This document shows positions 53,009 to 62,207 of a stretch of 64,000 nucleotides of DNA, piece after piece (the stretch's first letter is position 1; every line of letters begins with the position of its first letter). The DNA is taken from assembly GCF_039822205.1 (NCBI RefSeq), contig NZ_JBAGBW010000009.1:1-64000 (forward strand), read 5' to 3'. The notes under the pieces are model-generated. The model saw only the letters and a program-made list of their open reading frames with translations. It was not told the origin of the DNA and did no database searches. Both the position numbers and the translations under genes were made by a program. Source of the stretch: Thermodesulfobium sp. 4217-1 (GTDB lineage Bacteria > Thermodesulfobiota > Thermodesulfobiia > Thermodesulfobiales > Thermodesulfobiaceae).

Positions 53009-54019
53009 ATGATTATTGTAATGAAACCGTCAGCAAGCGAAGAAGAGATTAACAGAGTAGTCGAGAAGTTAAACAGCTTAGGATTTGGGGTTCATCTTTC
53101 AAAGGGAGAGGTTCATACTATAATCGGAGCAATTGGAAACAAAAAATTATTAGTTGAGCCAATTGAAGTATTGCCTGGTGTCTCTCAAGTCATACCTGTA
53201 AGAAAGCCTTACAAAAGAGCTAGCAGAGAGTTTCATCCCCTGGATACAGTGATAGATATGGGGACTTTTAAAATTGGTGGTGAGCATCTGGTCATAATGG
53301 CTGGACCTTGTGCTGTCGAAAGTAGGGAGCTCTCTTTTGAGGTGGCAAAGGGAATAAAGAGTTTTGGCGCAAATGTTTTAAGAGGCGGTGCTTTTAAGCC
53401 AAGATCTAGTCCTTATTCTTTTCAGGGATTAGGCGAAGAGGGTTTAAAATATCTGAGAGATGCCGCTGATGAATACGAATTGAAAATAGTTACTGAGGTA
53501 ATGGATACGCGTGATGTAGAATTGGTTGCCTCTTATGCTGATATACTCCAGGTTGGAACGAGAAATATGCAAAATTTCCCATTATTAAAAGAAGTAGGCG
53601 GATGTTCGAAGCCAGTATTATTGAAGAGGGGGCTGTCTTCATCTATTGAAGAGTGGCTATTGGCTGCTGAGTATATTTTGGCTGAGGGAAATGAAGAGGT
53701 AATATTGTGTGAAAGAGGCATTAGGACCTTTGAGAAATATACAAGAAATACTCTTGATCTGAGCGCAGTGCCTTTGATAAAGCAGCTTAGCCATCTTCCA
53801 ATAATTGTTGACCCGAGTCATGCCACAGGAAAAAGATCTCTCGTAGCTCCAATGTCAAGAGCTGCAATCGCTTCTGGTGCAGATGGCCTAATGATAGAAG
53901 TTCACCCAAGACCAGAAGAAGCTCTGTCAGACGGACCTCAATCTCTAAATTTAGTTGAGTTTGAAATCCTTATGAATGAAATACGACCTATAGCAAAAGT
54001 CTTAAATAGAACATTGTAA
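53009..54019 (+). CDS. aroF: 3-deoxy-7-phosphoheptulonate synthase (class I-beta)
   Basis: Condenses PEP and erythrose 4-phosphate to DAHP, the entry to aromatic synthesis. The 336-residue chain has an N-terminal ferredoxin-like regulatory domain (about 1-70) and a TIM barrel with VIMAGPCAVESRE, LRGGAFKPRSSPYSFQG, LKRGLSS and DPSHATGKR. The regulatory domain usually confers feedback by Tyr or Phe. TGGAGG precedes ATG 53009. It leads the operon aroF-tyrA-aroA with 3- and 2-base gaps. Confidence 0.96.
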   Translation: MIIVMKPSASEEEINRVVEKLNSLGFGVHLSKGEVHTIIGAIGNKKLLVEPIEVLPGVSQVIPVRKPYKRASREFHPLDTVIDMGTFKIGGEHLVIMAGPCAVESRELSFEVAKGIKSFGANVLRGGAFKPRSSPYSFQGLGEEGLKYLRDAADEYELKIVTEVMDTRDVELVASYADILQVGTRNMQNFPLLKEVGGCSKPVLLKRGLSSSIEEWLLAAEYILAEGNEEVILCERGIRTFEKYTRNTLDLSAVPLIKQLSHLPIIVDPSHATGKRSLVAPMSRAAIASGADGLMIEVHPRPEEALSDGPQSLNLVEFEILMNEIRPIAKVLNRTL

Positions 54020-54022
54020 AAT

Positions 54023-54868
54023 ATGGATTTTAAAAATATTTGTGTCATCGGCCTTGGCCTTATTGGAGGATCTCTTGCTAAGGCCTTTGCTGCCAATGGG
54101 TATAGCATATTTGGATATGATTCTAAATTAGACACTGTTAAGCTTGCCAAATCTGAAAAGATTTTTTATCACTTAAACAACGAGTTAGACTCTAATATTT
54201 CTTCCTGTGATCTTGTATTTGTGTGTGTAAATATTGAAAATACTCTGGATGTATTTACTAAACTGGTGCCATATCTTAAAAATGGATGTGTAGTTTCTGA
54301 CGTAGCAAGTGTAAAATCACACTTTTTTAACAAGGTAGTTAATCAGGTTCCTGATGGCGTGAATTTTGTTAGCACCCATCCAATGGCAGGCACGCAATAT
54401 TGCGGATACGAAAACTCTTTCAAGGAAATTTTCATAGATAGACCCCTTTTGATTATAAAAAGTGATGAAAAAAAGGCTTTAATTGATAATCTTGCTAATT
54501 TTTTAAAAATCAATCTTAAGGTTAATATTCAATTGGTTGGCATTGATGAGCATGATAGCTTGGTATCTCTTACGAGTCACTTACCGATGTTTGTGGCTGT
54601 GTCGCTGTCGAACACTGTAAAAAAATATGACCAAACTTTTCCATATCTTAATTTAGTTGCAGGTCCTGGTTTCAAAGACACATCCAGGCTTGCCTTACAA
54701 GATCCGAATTTTACACATTCAATTTTTCGATTTAATAAGAAAGAATTATTAAAAGCTGTAGATTCTTATATCGACACCTTGAGCTCCCTTAGAGAATCTC
54801 TTAGAGGAGATGATGAATCTTTTAAAAAGGAAATTATTAATGCAAAAGAATTTAGAGGGAGGTTCTAA
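54023..54868 (+). CDS. tyrA: Prephenate dehydrogenase
   Basis: Oxidatively decarboxylates prephenate to hydroxyphenylpyruvate for tyrosine. The 281-residue protein has the NAD motif VIGLGLIGGSLAKAF at 8-22, DVASVKSHF, STHPMAGTQY and DEHDSLVSLTSHLP with the catalytic His. It has no ACT domain and no fused chorismate mutase. It starts 3 bases after aroF and ends 2 bases before aroA. Confidence 0.95.
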   Translation: MDFKNICVIGLGLIGGSLAKAFAANGYSIFGYDSKLDTVKLAKSEKIFYHLNNELDSNISSCDLVFVCVNIENTLDVFTKLVPYLKNGCVVSDVASVKSHFFNKVVNQVPDGVNFVSTHPMAGTQYCGYENSFKEIFIDRPLLIIKSDEKKALIDNLANFLKINLKVNIQLVGIDEHDSLVSLTSHLPMFVAVSLSNTVKKYDQTFPYLNLVAGPGFKDTSRLALQDPNFTHSIFRFNKKELLKAVDSYIDTLSSLRESLRGDDESFKKEIINAKEFRGRF

Positions 54869-54870
54869 AT

Positions 54871-56160
54871 TTGAAAATTTCTGGAATAGTGAAAAAATTT
54901 TCTTCAGAAATTTCTGTTCCTTCGGATAAATCTATTACCCACAGATTGTTTATCTTTGCTTTAGCAAGTAAGGGAAGGTCTTCTATTAAAAACCCATTGC
55001 TTGGCGACGATACCTTGTCTACCCTTTCAATTGTAGAGAAGCTTGGAGCAAAAGTTGAGAGATTTGATAATTTTGTTTCTATTGTTGGCAAGGGGCTAAG
55101 GGAAATTGATGAGCCGTTAGATGTATTGAATTCTGGGAATTCTGGTACCACAATGAGGCTCCTAACTGGATTTTTGGCTGCCGAGAGAAAAGGACTGTAC
55201 GTCTTAACCGGCGATAATTCTTTGAGAAGCAGGCCTATGGGCAGGGTAGTAAGACCGTTATCTAATATGGGAGCCAATATATTTTCAAGAGAGAATTTTT
55301 TTGCTCCTTTGGCGATAGTAGGGAATAAAAATGGTCTTAATGGCATTAATTACGATATGCCTATTTCAAGCGCCCAGTTGAAGTCTTGCCTTATTTTGGC
55401 TGGTTTAAAGGCTAACTCAAATAGTATTATCAGTGAACCGTTCCCATCAAGGGATCACACTGAGCTTTTTCTGTCTTATCTTGGGACAAACATAAAGAAA
55501 GTCGAAAATTCTGTTTACGTATCTCCATCAGAAGATCTTGACTCGTTTGACTTAACTGTTCCGGGAGATCCTTCTTCTGCAGCATTCTTTGTGGCTCTTG
55601 CAGCACTGATTCCTGGATCTAAGTTGGTAGTTAGAGATGTGTGTCTTAATCCTTTAAGAATTGGTTACATAGAGGTATTTAAAAGGATGGGGGCTAAAAT
55701 AAGTCTTGAGTATGATTCGCATAGTCCAGAGCTTGTGGGCACTATCTTGGTGGAAGGTACAGAAAAATTGAAGGCTACAAATATTTTTGCAGAAGAGGTT
55801 CCTAAGATTATAGATGAGATACCCATTATTTCTGTCGCTATGGCTTTGGCTCAGGGAAAGAGTGAGATTTCAGGGGCGCTCGATCTAAGGAAGAAGGAGT
55901 GCGATAGGATAAAGGCAATTTACTTTAATTTGAAAAATATGGGAGTTAGCGTCTTAGAAAAAGAAGATGGCCTAATTATCGAAGGAATAAACGATATCAA
56001 GCCATCTCATATTAAAACCTTTGACGATCACAGAATCGCTATGTCTTTTACAATAGCAGCGCTATTAGCAGACGGAGAAAGCTCATTTGATAACGCGGCT
56101 TGTTGTTCTATTTCTTTTCCAGGCTTTTATGATAAGCTGAACTATTTGGTCAAAAGCTAA
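54871..56160 (+). CDS. aroA: 3-phosphoshikimate 1-carboxyvinyltransferase (EPSP synthase)
   Basis: Sixth step of the shikimate pathway, joining PEP to shikimate 3-phosphate. The 429-residue two-domain protein shows VPSDKSITHRLFIFA, LNSGNSGTTMRLL, SRPMGRVVRPL, PGDPSSAAFF and DEIPIISVA. It carries GNSGTTMR rather than the GNAGTAMR of class I enzymes, suggesting a class II type. TTG 54871 follows GGAGG. It faces the convergent CCA/poly(A) gene 9 bases on, without a visible terminator. Confidence 0.96.
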   Translation: MKISGIVKKFSSEISVPSDKSITHRLFIFALASKGRSSIKNPLLGDDTLSTLSIVEKLGAKVERFDNFVSIVGKGLREIDEPLDVLNSGNSGTTMRLLTGFLAAERKGLYVLTGDNSLRSRPMGRVVRPLSNMGANIFSRENFFAPLAIVGNKNGLNGINYDMPISSAQLKSCLILAGLKANSNSIISEPFPSRDHTELFLSYLGTNIKKVENSVYVSPSEDLDSFDLTVPGDPSSAAFFVALAALIPGSKLVVRDVCLNPLRIGYIEVFKRMGAKISLEYDSHSPELVGTILVEGTEKLKATNIFAEEVPKIIDEIPIISVAMALAQGKSEISGALDLRKKECDRIKAIYFNLKNMGVSVLEKEDGLIIEGINDIKPSHIKTFDDHRIAMSFTIAALLADGESSFDNAACCSISFPGFYDKLNYLVKS

Positions 56161-56169
56161 TATATTTTT

Positions 56170-57576
56170 TTACTCTTTAATCCTTAAATTATTGAATTTT
56201 TCGGTAAGAAAAGATTTAGCATCTTCTTCGTCTTTTACCTCGCCCCTTATCATGGCTCCTTTTAGCATTTTTATGGCTATTCCCACTGAGGGACCAGGCT
56301 CTAAGTTTAGCAAATTCATAATTTCTTTACCGTTTAATGGGAGCTTTTTAGGCGGCTCATAGAAAAGTGATGTTTTGATTATTTTCTTATACAGCCTATA
56401 TCTTTCTAATACATAAGAAAGTGTTATCTTCTGACCTCTGCTTGAAAGTCTGTCAGCTAAGCTCAATAGAACAATGTTTACTGTGTATGGGTATGTTCTA
56501 CCTAAAAATTTTAAAATGTGGGCCTCAGGGTTTTCTGCAGGTATAAAAATTGGTTGCATATGATTTTTTACCATGTGCTTAAGTTCTTTTATTTCTAATT
56601 TGGAGAGCCTGATTCTCCTAGCGATTTTCTCAACAATAAGTGAGCCTTCTAAGTCATGGTTTAGGAAGCTGGCTTTATTTGAATCTAATTTCATCGTTAT
56701 TGGCTTTCCTACATCGTGAAATAGGGTAGCTAATTTTAACAACTGGATGTTCTTTCTTCCACCGCCTATTATGTGATTTAAATAATAGGTTAGCTTGTCG
56801 GATATATCTTGCCAAATAGGAGAATTCAATAACAATACTCTTTCCAGACATCTAAGCGCTTCAAAAGAATGTTCTATACCGTTTAGGTGATGGTATCTTT
56901 GCGGTTCTGCGCTTACCTTTTCAAGTAGAGTTAATTCTGGGAAAACTACTTTTAATATGCCTGATTTCCATAGATTGTCTAAAACGTCTACAGAATTCTT
57001 TAACGTTAATATTTTAAATATTTCGTCTCTAACTCGCTCTGAAGGAACTTGTGATATCAGTGGTGCTTGTTCCATTATTAAAATGTGAGTTCTTTCTTCC
57101 AACTGAAAATTCATTTCAGCAACAAACCTATATGCTCTAATGAGTCTGACAGGATCTTTTATGAAGGCAAGATCGCTTGTTAGTCTAATTTTTTTATTAA
57201 TTAGGTCTCTAATTCCCTCTGCGGAATCAAATAGGGCTCCATCGCTCATCCTTATAGCCATAGAGTTTATGGTGAAATCTCTTTCTAAGAGATCTTCTTG
57301 CAGATTGCTACCCTTTGGCTCAGAAATATCAATCTGTAAGCCTTCTTTAATAATGCGGATGGTTTTTGAGGAATAGTTGGCACCTTTAAGGAAAAAGAAT
57401 TTACCACCTAAATTATTTGATAAGAGTTTGGCTATATCGGATACTGAACCTTCTGATACTAAGAAATCATAGTCGCTTATTTGCTTACCTATCAGTAGGT
57501 CCCTGACCGCTCCTCCCACTAAAAAAACATCCTCAAACGCATTATCGTCCAACAGGACGTGTATTTCATTTAACAA
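56170..57576 (-). CDS. CCA-adding enzyme / poly(A) polymerase family nucleotidyltransferase with HD domain
   Basis: A 468-residue class II nucleotidyltransferase. The head motif VGGAVRDLLIGKQISDYDF provides the catalytic carboxylates, with LLERDFTINSMAI and DPVRLIRAYRF after it. An HD domain follows (LFHDVGKPITM). It should repair or add tRNA CCA ends; split CC/A-adding or poly(A) activity cannot be excluded. Every tRNA here already encodes CCA, so repair is likely. The annotated TTG start has no good ribosome site. Twelve codons upstream (57612) an in-frame ATA lies 5 bases after GAGGGGGAG and may be the real start. Confidence 0.9.
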   Translation of the reverse strand: MLNEIHVLLDDNAFEDVFLVGGAVRDLLIGKQISDYDFLVSEGSVSDIAKLLSNNLGGKFFFLKGANYSSKTIRIIKEGLQIDISEPKGSNLQEDLLERDFTINSMAIRMSDGALFDSAEGIRDLINKKIRLTSDLAFIKDPVRLIRAYRFVAEMNFQLEERTHILIMEQAPLISQVPSERVRDEIFKILTLKNSVDVLDNLWKSGILKVVFPELTLLEKVSAEPQRYHHLNGIEHSFEALRCLERVLLLNSPIWQDISDKLTYYLNHIIGGGRKNIQLLKLATLFHDVGKPITMKLDSNKASFLNHDLEGSLIVEKIARRIRLSKLEIKELKHMVKNHMQPIFIPAENPEAHILKFLGRTYPYTVNIVLLSLADRLSSRGQKITLSYVLERYRLYKKIIKTSLFYEPPKKLPLNGKEIMNLLNLEPGPSVGIAIKMLKGAMIRGEVKDEEDAKSFLTEKFNNLRIKE

Positions 57577-57685
57577 ACTATTTTTTTCGATTAATTCCTT
57601 TAAAGAAGTTATCTTTTCTCCCCCTCTTTTATATAATTTACTTAGTTAAAAATTATATAACAGAAAATTAAAAAAATCAAATATT

Positions 57686-58048
57686 TTAGGTTTTGTCAAT
57701 TTTTTTCCAATTTTCAAGTTTGAATTTTACGAAGTCCAATATATTTTTCTGTTCCTCTTTTGACAAAACCTTTAGCGCATAGAACATCATGCTAAATTCT
57801 GGCTCATCGGAAAGCTTTTTGGTCAGATCTTCGGTTATGTAACCCGCTCTTAAATATAGCTGCAATTCATCAAGTCCAAGGACTGAAGCTATATTTTTTA
57901 AGACCTTTGGTGATGGGGGCGGCATCTTTCCTGACTCAAGCTTATTCACATAGCCAGGATCTATACCAGATAGTAAAGCAAGCTTTCTTTGATTGATACC
58001 TTTTTGCAGTCTTGCCTCTTTTAAAAACCTTCCAAATTTGTTTGTCAA
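57686..58048 (-). CDS. XRE-family transcriptional regulator
   Basis: A 120-residue regulator with an N-terminal Cro/CI-type helix-turn-helix (about 5-60: FLKEARLQKGINQRKLALLS, then GYVNKLESGK) and a C-terminal helical part of about 55 residues probably for dimerisation. TTG 58048 follows AGGGGTGA. Two copies of the palindrome CAAATTTG straddle the start, a possible autoregulatory site. It lies 19 bases after the CoA-disulfide-reductase gene, so both may share a transcript and the regulator may govern that enzyme; this is inference. Confidence 0.87.
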   Translation of the reverse strand: MTNKFGRFLKEARLQKGINQRKLALLSGIDPGYVNKLESGKMPPPSPKVLKNIASVLGLDELQLYLRAGYITEDLTKKLSDEPEFSMMFYALKVLSKEEQKNILDFVKFKLENWKKIDKT

Positions 58049-58053
58049 ATTTG
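58033..58053. promoter_or_regulatory. Paired CAAATTTG palindromes at the XRE gene start
   Basis: CAAATTTG at 58033-58040 and again at 58046-58053, 13 bases centre to centre, together an 8-5-8 symmetric element overlapping the TTG start of the XRE regulator. Such paired palindromes fit an autorepressor operator, though the first copy is also coding and chance is possible in AT-rich DNA. Confidence 0.3.
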
Positions 58054-58067
58054 TTCACCCCTTTATT

Positions 58068-59765
58068 TTAATAAAAAGCACTCAAACCGGCCTCCAGATT
58101 GTACACTTCTTTAAAACCCTTATCTTTTAACATAACCGATGCCTGATAGGATCTTGAACCTGTTCCACAGAATACTATGATCTTTTTATCTTTATTATAT
58201 TTTAAATCAAAACCATACAATTTTTCAATAGGTATACTAATAGCATTTTTAAATGGTGAGGGAACCTTTTTAAATTCATCCTCTGATCTTACATCTAATA
58301 ATACCACATTTTCTAAATTACGGTCTTTTTCTAATATCTGTTTTACCTCTTCAAATGAAATAGCAGTATACATCTTATTCTTTTTGTTCTCATAAGTTTG
58401 AAAACCTTGAACCAATATATCTACTGAGTTGGAAAATGGAGGCGAATAAGACAAATCTAAGACTAAAAGTTTTTCAAAATTTATTTTATTTTGAATAATT
58501 GTAGCAGCTACGTCAATAGTTTTGTCAACGCTTGCTTCATTTCCTATACACTGAGCCCCAATTAAGCTATCATCTTTTTTATCGAAAATTAACTTTATGT
58601 TCATTTTTTTGCTTTCTGGCATATAGTGAGGTTTGTCGTAACCTGAGTATAAAACTGTTTCGAAGTCTATATTAGAATCTCTTGCTTCCCTCTCGCTTAA
58701 CCCTGTTCTGCCAATATTTATTCCTAAAATCTTAACTATAGCTGTGCCGATCGCCCCATCAAAAGCTTGAGAATTGTTTTTCATTATATTATTTGCGATT
58801 ATCCTGCCAAGTCTATTTGCATAGGTTGCCATTGGCGCATAAAAATTCTTGTTTGTAAGCTGATTTTTGATTTCTATACAGTCTCCGACGGCATATATAT
58901 CAGGGTCTGAGGTCTGCAAAAATTTATTGGTAATTATAGATCCTTTTGGAGACATCTCTATGTTGGCTTTTTTCGCTATTTCTGTATCTGGTCTTACGCC
59001 AGAGCAGATGAGGAATATATCTGCCTCTACCTCTCTTTGATCGGAGACGGCCTTAATAGTTTTGTTGTTTTCTGAAACAAATTTTGTTATTTTTTCACCC
59101 GTGTATATTTCCATGCCGTTGTTAAACATTTGCTTTTTTAAATATAGTCCAACCTCTTTATCTACTAAGGCTGCAAGGGGCCAATCAAAAATCTCAAAAA
59201 TGGAAACGTCGATATCTGAATTGAACAAGGAAGATGCTATTTCACAGCCAATTAGACCTGCGCCCATAATGCATGCGCTTTTAACATCGTTTTTGGCTAA
59301 GTAGGATTTAATTTCTTCTGCGTCTGTTGGGTCCTTCAGTGTGAATACGTTTTCACTATTTATTGATAGGCCTTCGATAGGAGGAACAATTGCTTTTGAG
59401 CCAGTAGCTATTATAAGCTTGTCATATTGAAATTTCGATTCTGTATTGTTATTTTTGTCTGTAACAAAAACGGTCTTTGAATCTGTGTCAATTCCTGTAA
59501 CTGAGTGCTCTAACAAGACATCTATGTTTGCGTAGTTTTTGAAATATTTTTTGTCTCTAATTGAGTCAAATGATGTTTTTCTTAAATCATCAAAATTCTT
59601 GACCAATCCTTCTATATAAAATGGCATGCCGCATGCTCCGAATGAAGGATAGGAGCCTTTATCTATAACTAAAATCTTTTGACCAAAATCCAATCTTCTT
59701 AGTCTCATTGCCGTTTTGAGTCCGCCAGGACCTGCTCCAATTATAATTACATTGAACTTATCCAA
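58068..59765 (-). CDS. CoA-disulfide reductase-like flavoprotein fused to rhodanese
   Basis: A 565-residue two-part enzyme. The first 450 residues are an FAD/NAD(P)H disulfide reductase with IIIGAGPGGLKTAMRL, a single redox Cys45 (FGACGMPFY), a second dinucleotide loop (CIMGAGLIGCEIA) and YAVGDCIE. The last about 100 residues are a rhodanese domain with active Cys533 in CGTGSR. This matches CoADR-Rhd fusions, which reduce CoA disulfide, CoA-persulfide or polysulfide. A role in sulfur-species or oxidative-stress handling is likely. NADH oxidase is an alternative for the flavoprotein part. Confidence 0.9.
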   Translation of the reverse strand: MDKFNVIIIGAGPGGLKTAMRLRRLDFGQKILVIDKGSYPSFGACGMPFYIEGLVKNFDDLRKTSFDSIRDKKYFKNYANIDVLLEHSVTGIDTDSKTVFVTDKNNNTESKFQYDKLIIATGSKAIVPPIEGLSINSENVFTLKDPTDAEEIKSYLAKNDVKSACIMGAGLIGCEIASSLFNSDIDVSIFEIFDWPLAALVDKEVGLYLKKQMFNNGMEIYTGEKITKFVSENNKTIKAVSDQREVEADIFLICSGVRPDTEIAKKANIEMSPKGSIITNKFLQTSDPDIYAVGDCIEIKNQLTNKNFYAPMATYANRLGRIIANNIMKNNSQAFDGAIGTAIVKILGINIGRTGLSEREARDSNIDFETVLYSGYDKPHYMPESKKMNIKLIFDKKDDSLIGAQCIGNEASVDKTIDVAATIIQNKINFEKLLVLDLSYSPPFSNSVDILVQGFQTYENKKNKMYTAISFEEVKQILEKDRNLENVVLLDVRSEDEFKKVPSPFKNAISIPIEKLYGFDLKYNKDKKIIVFCGTGSRSYQASVMLKDKGFKEVYNLEAGLSAFY

Positions 59766-59872
59766 AATCCGCCTCCTAAATTATTTTAAACATAAAATTT
59801 TTATTACAATTTTTTAATTTTATAACAATTTTTTTAATTTAACAATCTTTTCTTTGTTTTCGCAAATTAAAT

Positions 59873-59878
59873 TATAAT
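59873..59878 (+). promoter_or_regulatory. -10 element immediately before mutS2
   Basis: A perfect TATAAT ending 7 bases before the mutS2 ATG (59886). Transcription would start at or next to the start codon, so the mRNA may be leaderless. No convincing -35 is visible. Confidence 0.45.
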
Positions 59879-59885
59879 ATAGTTT

Positions 59886-62207
59886 ATGTCATTTAAATTT
59901 GATGCTTACGATTTAGATTATAAAGAAGTCTTAAAAAATATAGGGAAATATGCTTTATTGCCTTATATTAGGGAAGAAATTCTCTCTATCAGTCCATTGG
60001 AAGGTCTTGATGCTGCTCAAAGGCAAAGCCGTATTAGCGACGCTATTGATATTATTTGGAAGTATTCTGATCCAAGGGAAAGACTGCCTGAGTTGACTAT
60101 TGAATCGGTTGAGGGTTTTAAGAACAATCGTTCTTTGTCTTTTCAGCAGTACTTTGGTTTGTTTTTATTTTTAAAAGCAACTTACAACATTAGAGAATTT
60201 TTTCTAAGTATAACTCTAAATTCGAATTTTTTTTATAATATTGCTTCGCAATTAAGTTTTCCAGTCAGTTTTTTCAATCTTCTTGATAATATTTTCGACG
60301 ATGAGGGCAATATAAAAGACAAGGCAAGCAGCAAACTTTATGAGATCAGAAAGAGCATAAAAAGATTTGAAAACGATCTAAATAGCTTACTTACTAATTA
60401 TGTCAGAGGTGAGAACAAAAAATATTTTCAAGAAAACATAGTCTTGGAGAGAAATGGCTTTTATTTGCTTCCAGTCAAGATTGAGCATCTGGATAAGATT
60501 CCAGGGACTATACGGGACACATCTACTTCTGGATTGACAGCTTATGTTGAGCCATATATTTCTGCAGAAATTGTTAGCAAGATTAGGCTGAAAAAAGAAG
60601 AAGAACTGAACGAATTAAAGCTAATATTAAAAAATATTGATAAAAATCTTCTTAACTATAGGGAATTGATCCAAGAAAACATTAATTTTTATGATTCAAC
60701 CGATTTCTTTTTCGCCCTGGGCAAATACGCCAAAGAATACAATTGTGTAAAACCTGAGCTTGTTAGCGATTTAATTATTGAATTTAGCAATACAAGACAC
60801 CCACTTTTAAAGAACCCCATAGGACAAGATTTTTACTTAAACAACAAGGCAAGAGGGTTTGTGCTAACTGGAGCGAATGGCGGTGGAAAATCTGTCGCGT
60901 TAAAAAATTTGGGACTAAATGTTTTTTTGGCACTTAGTGGTCTGTATATTCACGCAAACAGCGCCAAGATAGGACCTTTCAAGGGCTTGTTTTCAGATCT
61001 TTCTGATGTACAGGATTTAAGTTTGGGCTTGAGCACGTTCACCTATCATATAGACAAACTAAAACACTTTTTAAAGAATGACTTGAGGGATTCGATAATT
61101 TTAATTGATGAGCTTGGTAATGGCACTGATCCTAAAGAAGGATTTTCCCTTGCTAAGTCAATCATAAAGTATTTACTTTTACAGGGTGCTTTTATCTGCA
61201 TAACTACACACATATCAGAATTAAAAATAACTAATATAGACAGATTTGAAATTACCATAGGTGCTATGGAATATGACAACAATTCAAATTTGCCGACATA
61301 TAGGCTTTTGTGGAATTCTATTGGGAATAGCCATGCATTGGATGTTGCAAAAAAGATGGGCTTGCCTCTTGAAATTATTTCTGATGCGAAGGAATATCTC
61401 CTAAGCGATCAGGTTTACAGCGAAATGTCGAAGCTAAATAAGCTTACTGAATTTTATAATAAAAAAATCGAAGAGTTAAAAATTCAAGAAAAAACTTTAT
61501 TAACAGAGAAAGAGCTTCTGGAAAGGGAATATAATCAACTTGAAGTCTCATTGAATAAAAGATACGATGAAAAAATATCAGAGTTAAACGAAATAATTTC
61601 TTCAACTCAATTAGTTGTCAAAGAGCTAAAGAGAAATTTGAATCAGCCAAAAAAAGATTTAATGATAGACAGCTTAAAAAGATGGGAAGATCTTGAAAGC
61701 ATAATAAGTAACAAGATCTCCAAAAAGAAGGATTCTGCACCAAATAAAATCAGAATAAATATTGGTGATTATGTTAATATATCGACAATGAATATTTCTG
61801 GCAAGTTGATTAAGAAACAAGGAAATAGGAGCTTAGTACAGTCTGAAAAATCTAAGGTTTGGGTTGATAATTCCTTACTAGTTTTTGCTGAAAACAACAT
61901 ATCAAAACAAGATAGAAAAATTTACAATAGTAATATTGGAATAAAATCTATAAGTAATACGGGTTCTAACTTTGAGATAAGCGTAAGAGGTATGAGAGCT
62001 GATGAGGCCATACAAAAAGTTGAAAAATTTATTGATAGATCTTTAGTTTCTAATGCTCCTTATATTAGAATAATACATGGAAAGGGAGAAGGTATTTTAA
62101 GAAAACTTGTTCACGAAATACTGGCCAATCATCCTCAAGTTGAAAACTTTGGCCTTGCAGATCCAAATGAAGGAGGTGCTGGAGTTACAATTGTACACTT
62201 TAGGTAA
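59886..62207 (+). CDS. mutS2: Endonuclease MutS2
   Basis: A 773-residue MutS-like ATPase with C-terminal Smr nuclease domain. It acts on branched recombination intermediates and, in Bacillus, on collided ribosomes. The order is core/clamp (1-290), ATPase with Walker A GANGGGKS at 329-336 and Walker B LIDELGNGTDPKEG, a coiled coil (about 510-600), KOW-like segment and Smr (about 697-773, VRGMRADEA and HGKGEGILR). It lacks the mismatch-binding domain of MutS1. Walker A has Ala for the usual Pro. No ribosome site precedes ATG. In Bacillus it lies beside polX; here it is 58 kb away. Confidence 0.95.
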   Translation: MSFKFDAYDLDYKEVLKNIGKYALLPYIREEILSISPLEGLDAAQRQSRISDAIDIIWKYSDPRERLPELTIESVEGFKNNRSLSFQQYFGLFLFLKATYNIREFFLSITLNSNFFYNIASQLSFPVSFFNLLDNIFDDEGNIKDKASSKLYEIRKSIKRFENDLNSLLTNYVRGENKKYFQENIVLERNGFYLLPVKIEHLDKIPGTIRDTSTSGLTAYVEPYISAEIVSKIRLKKEEELNELKLILKNIDKNLLNYRELIQENINFYDSTDFFFALGKYAKEYNCVKPELVSDLIIEFSNTRHPLLKNPIGQDFYLNNKARGFVLTGANGGGKSVALKNLGLNVFLALSGLYIHANSAKIGPFKGLFSDLSDVQDLSLGLSTFTYHIDKLKHFLKNDLRDSIILIDELGNGTDPKEGFSLAKSIIKYLLLQGAFICITTHISELKITNIDRFEITIGAMEYDNNSNLPTYRLLWNSIGNSHALDVAKKMGLPLEIISDAKEYLLSDQVYSEMSKLNKLTEFYNKKIEELKIQEKTLLTEKELLEREYNQLEVSLNKRYDEKISELNEIISSTQLVVKELKRNLNQPKKDLMIDSLKRWEDLESIISNKISKKKDSAPNKIRINIGDYVNISTMNISGKLIKKQGNRSLVQSEKSKVWVDNSLLVFAENNISKQDRKIYNSNIGIKSISNTGSNFEISVRGMRADEAIQKVEKFIDRSLVSNAPYIRIIHGKGEGILRKLVHEILANHPQVENFGLADPNEGGAGVTIVHFR

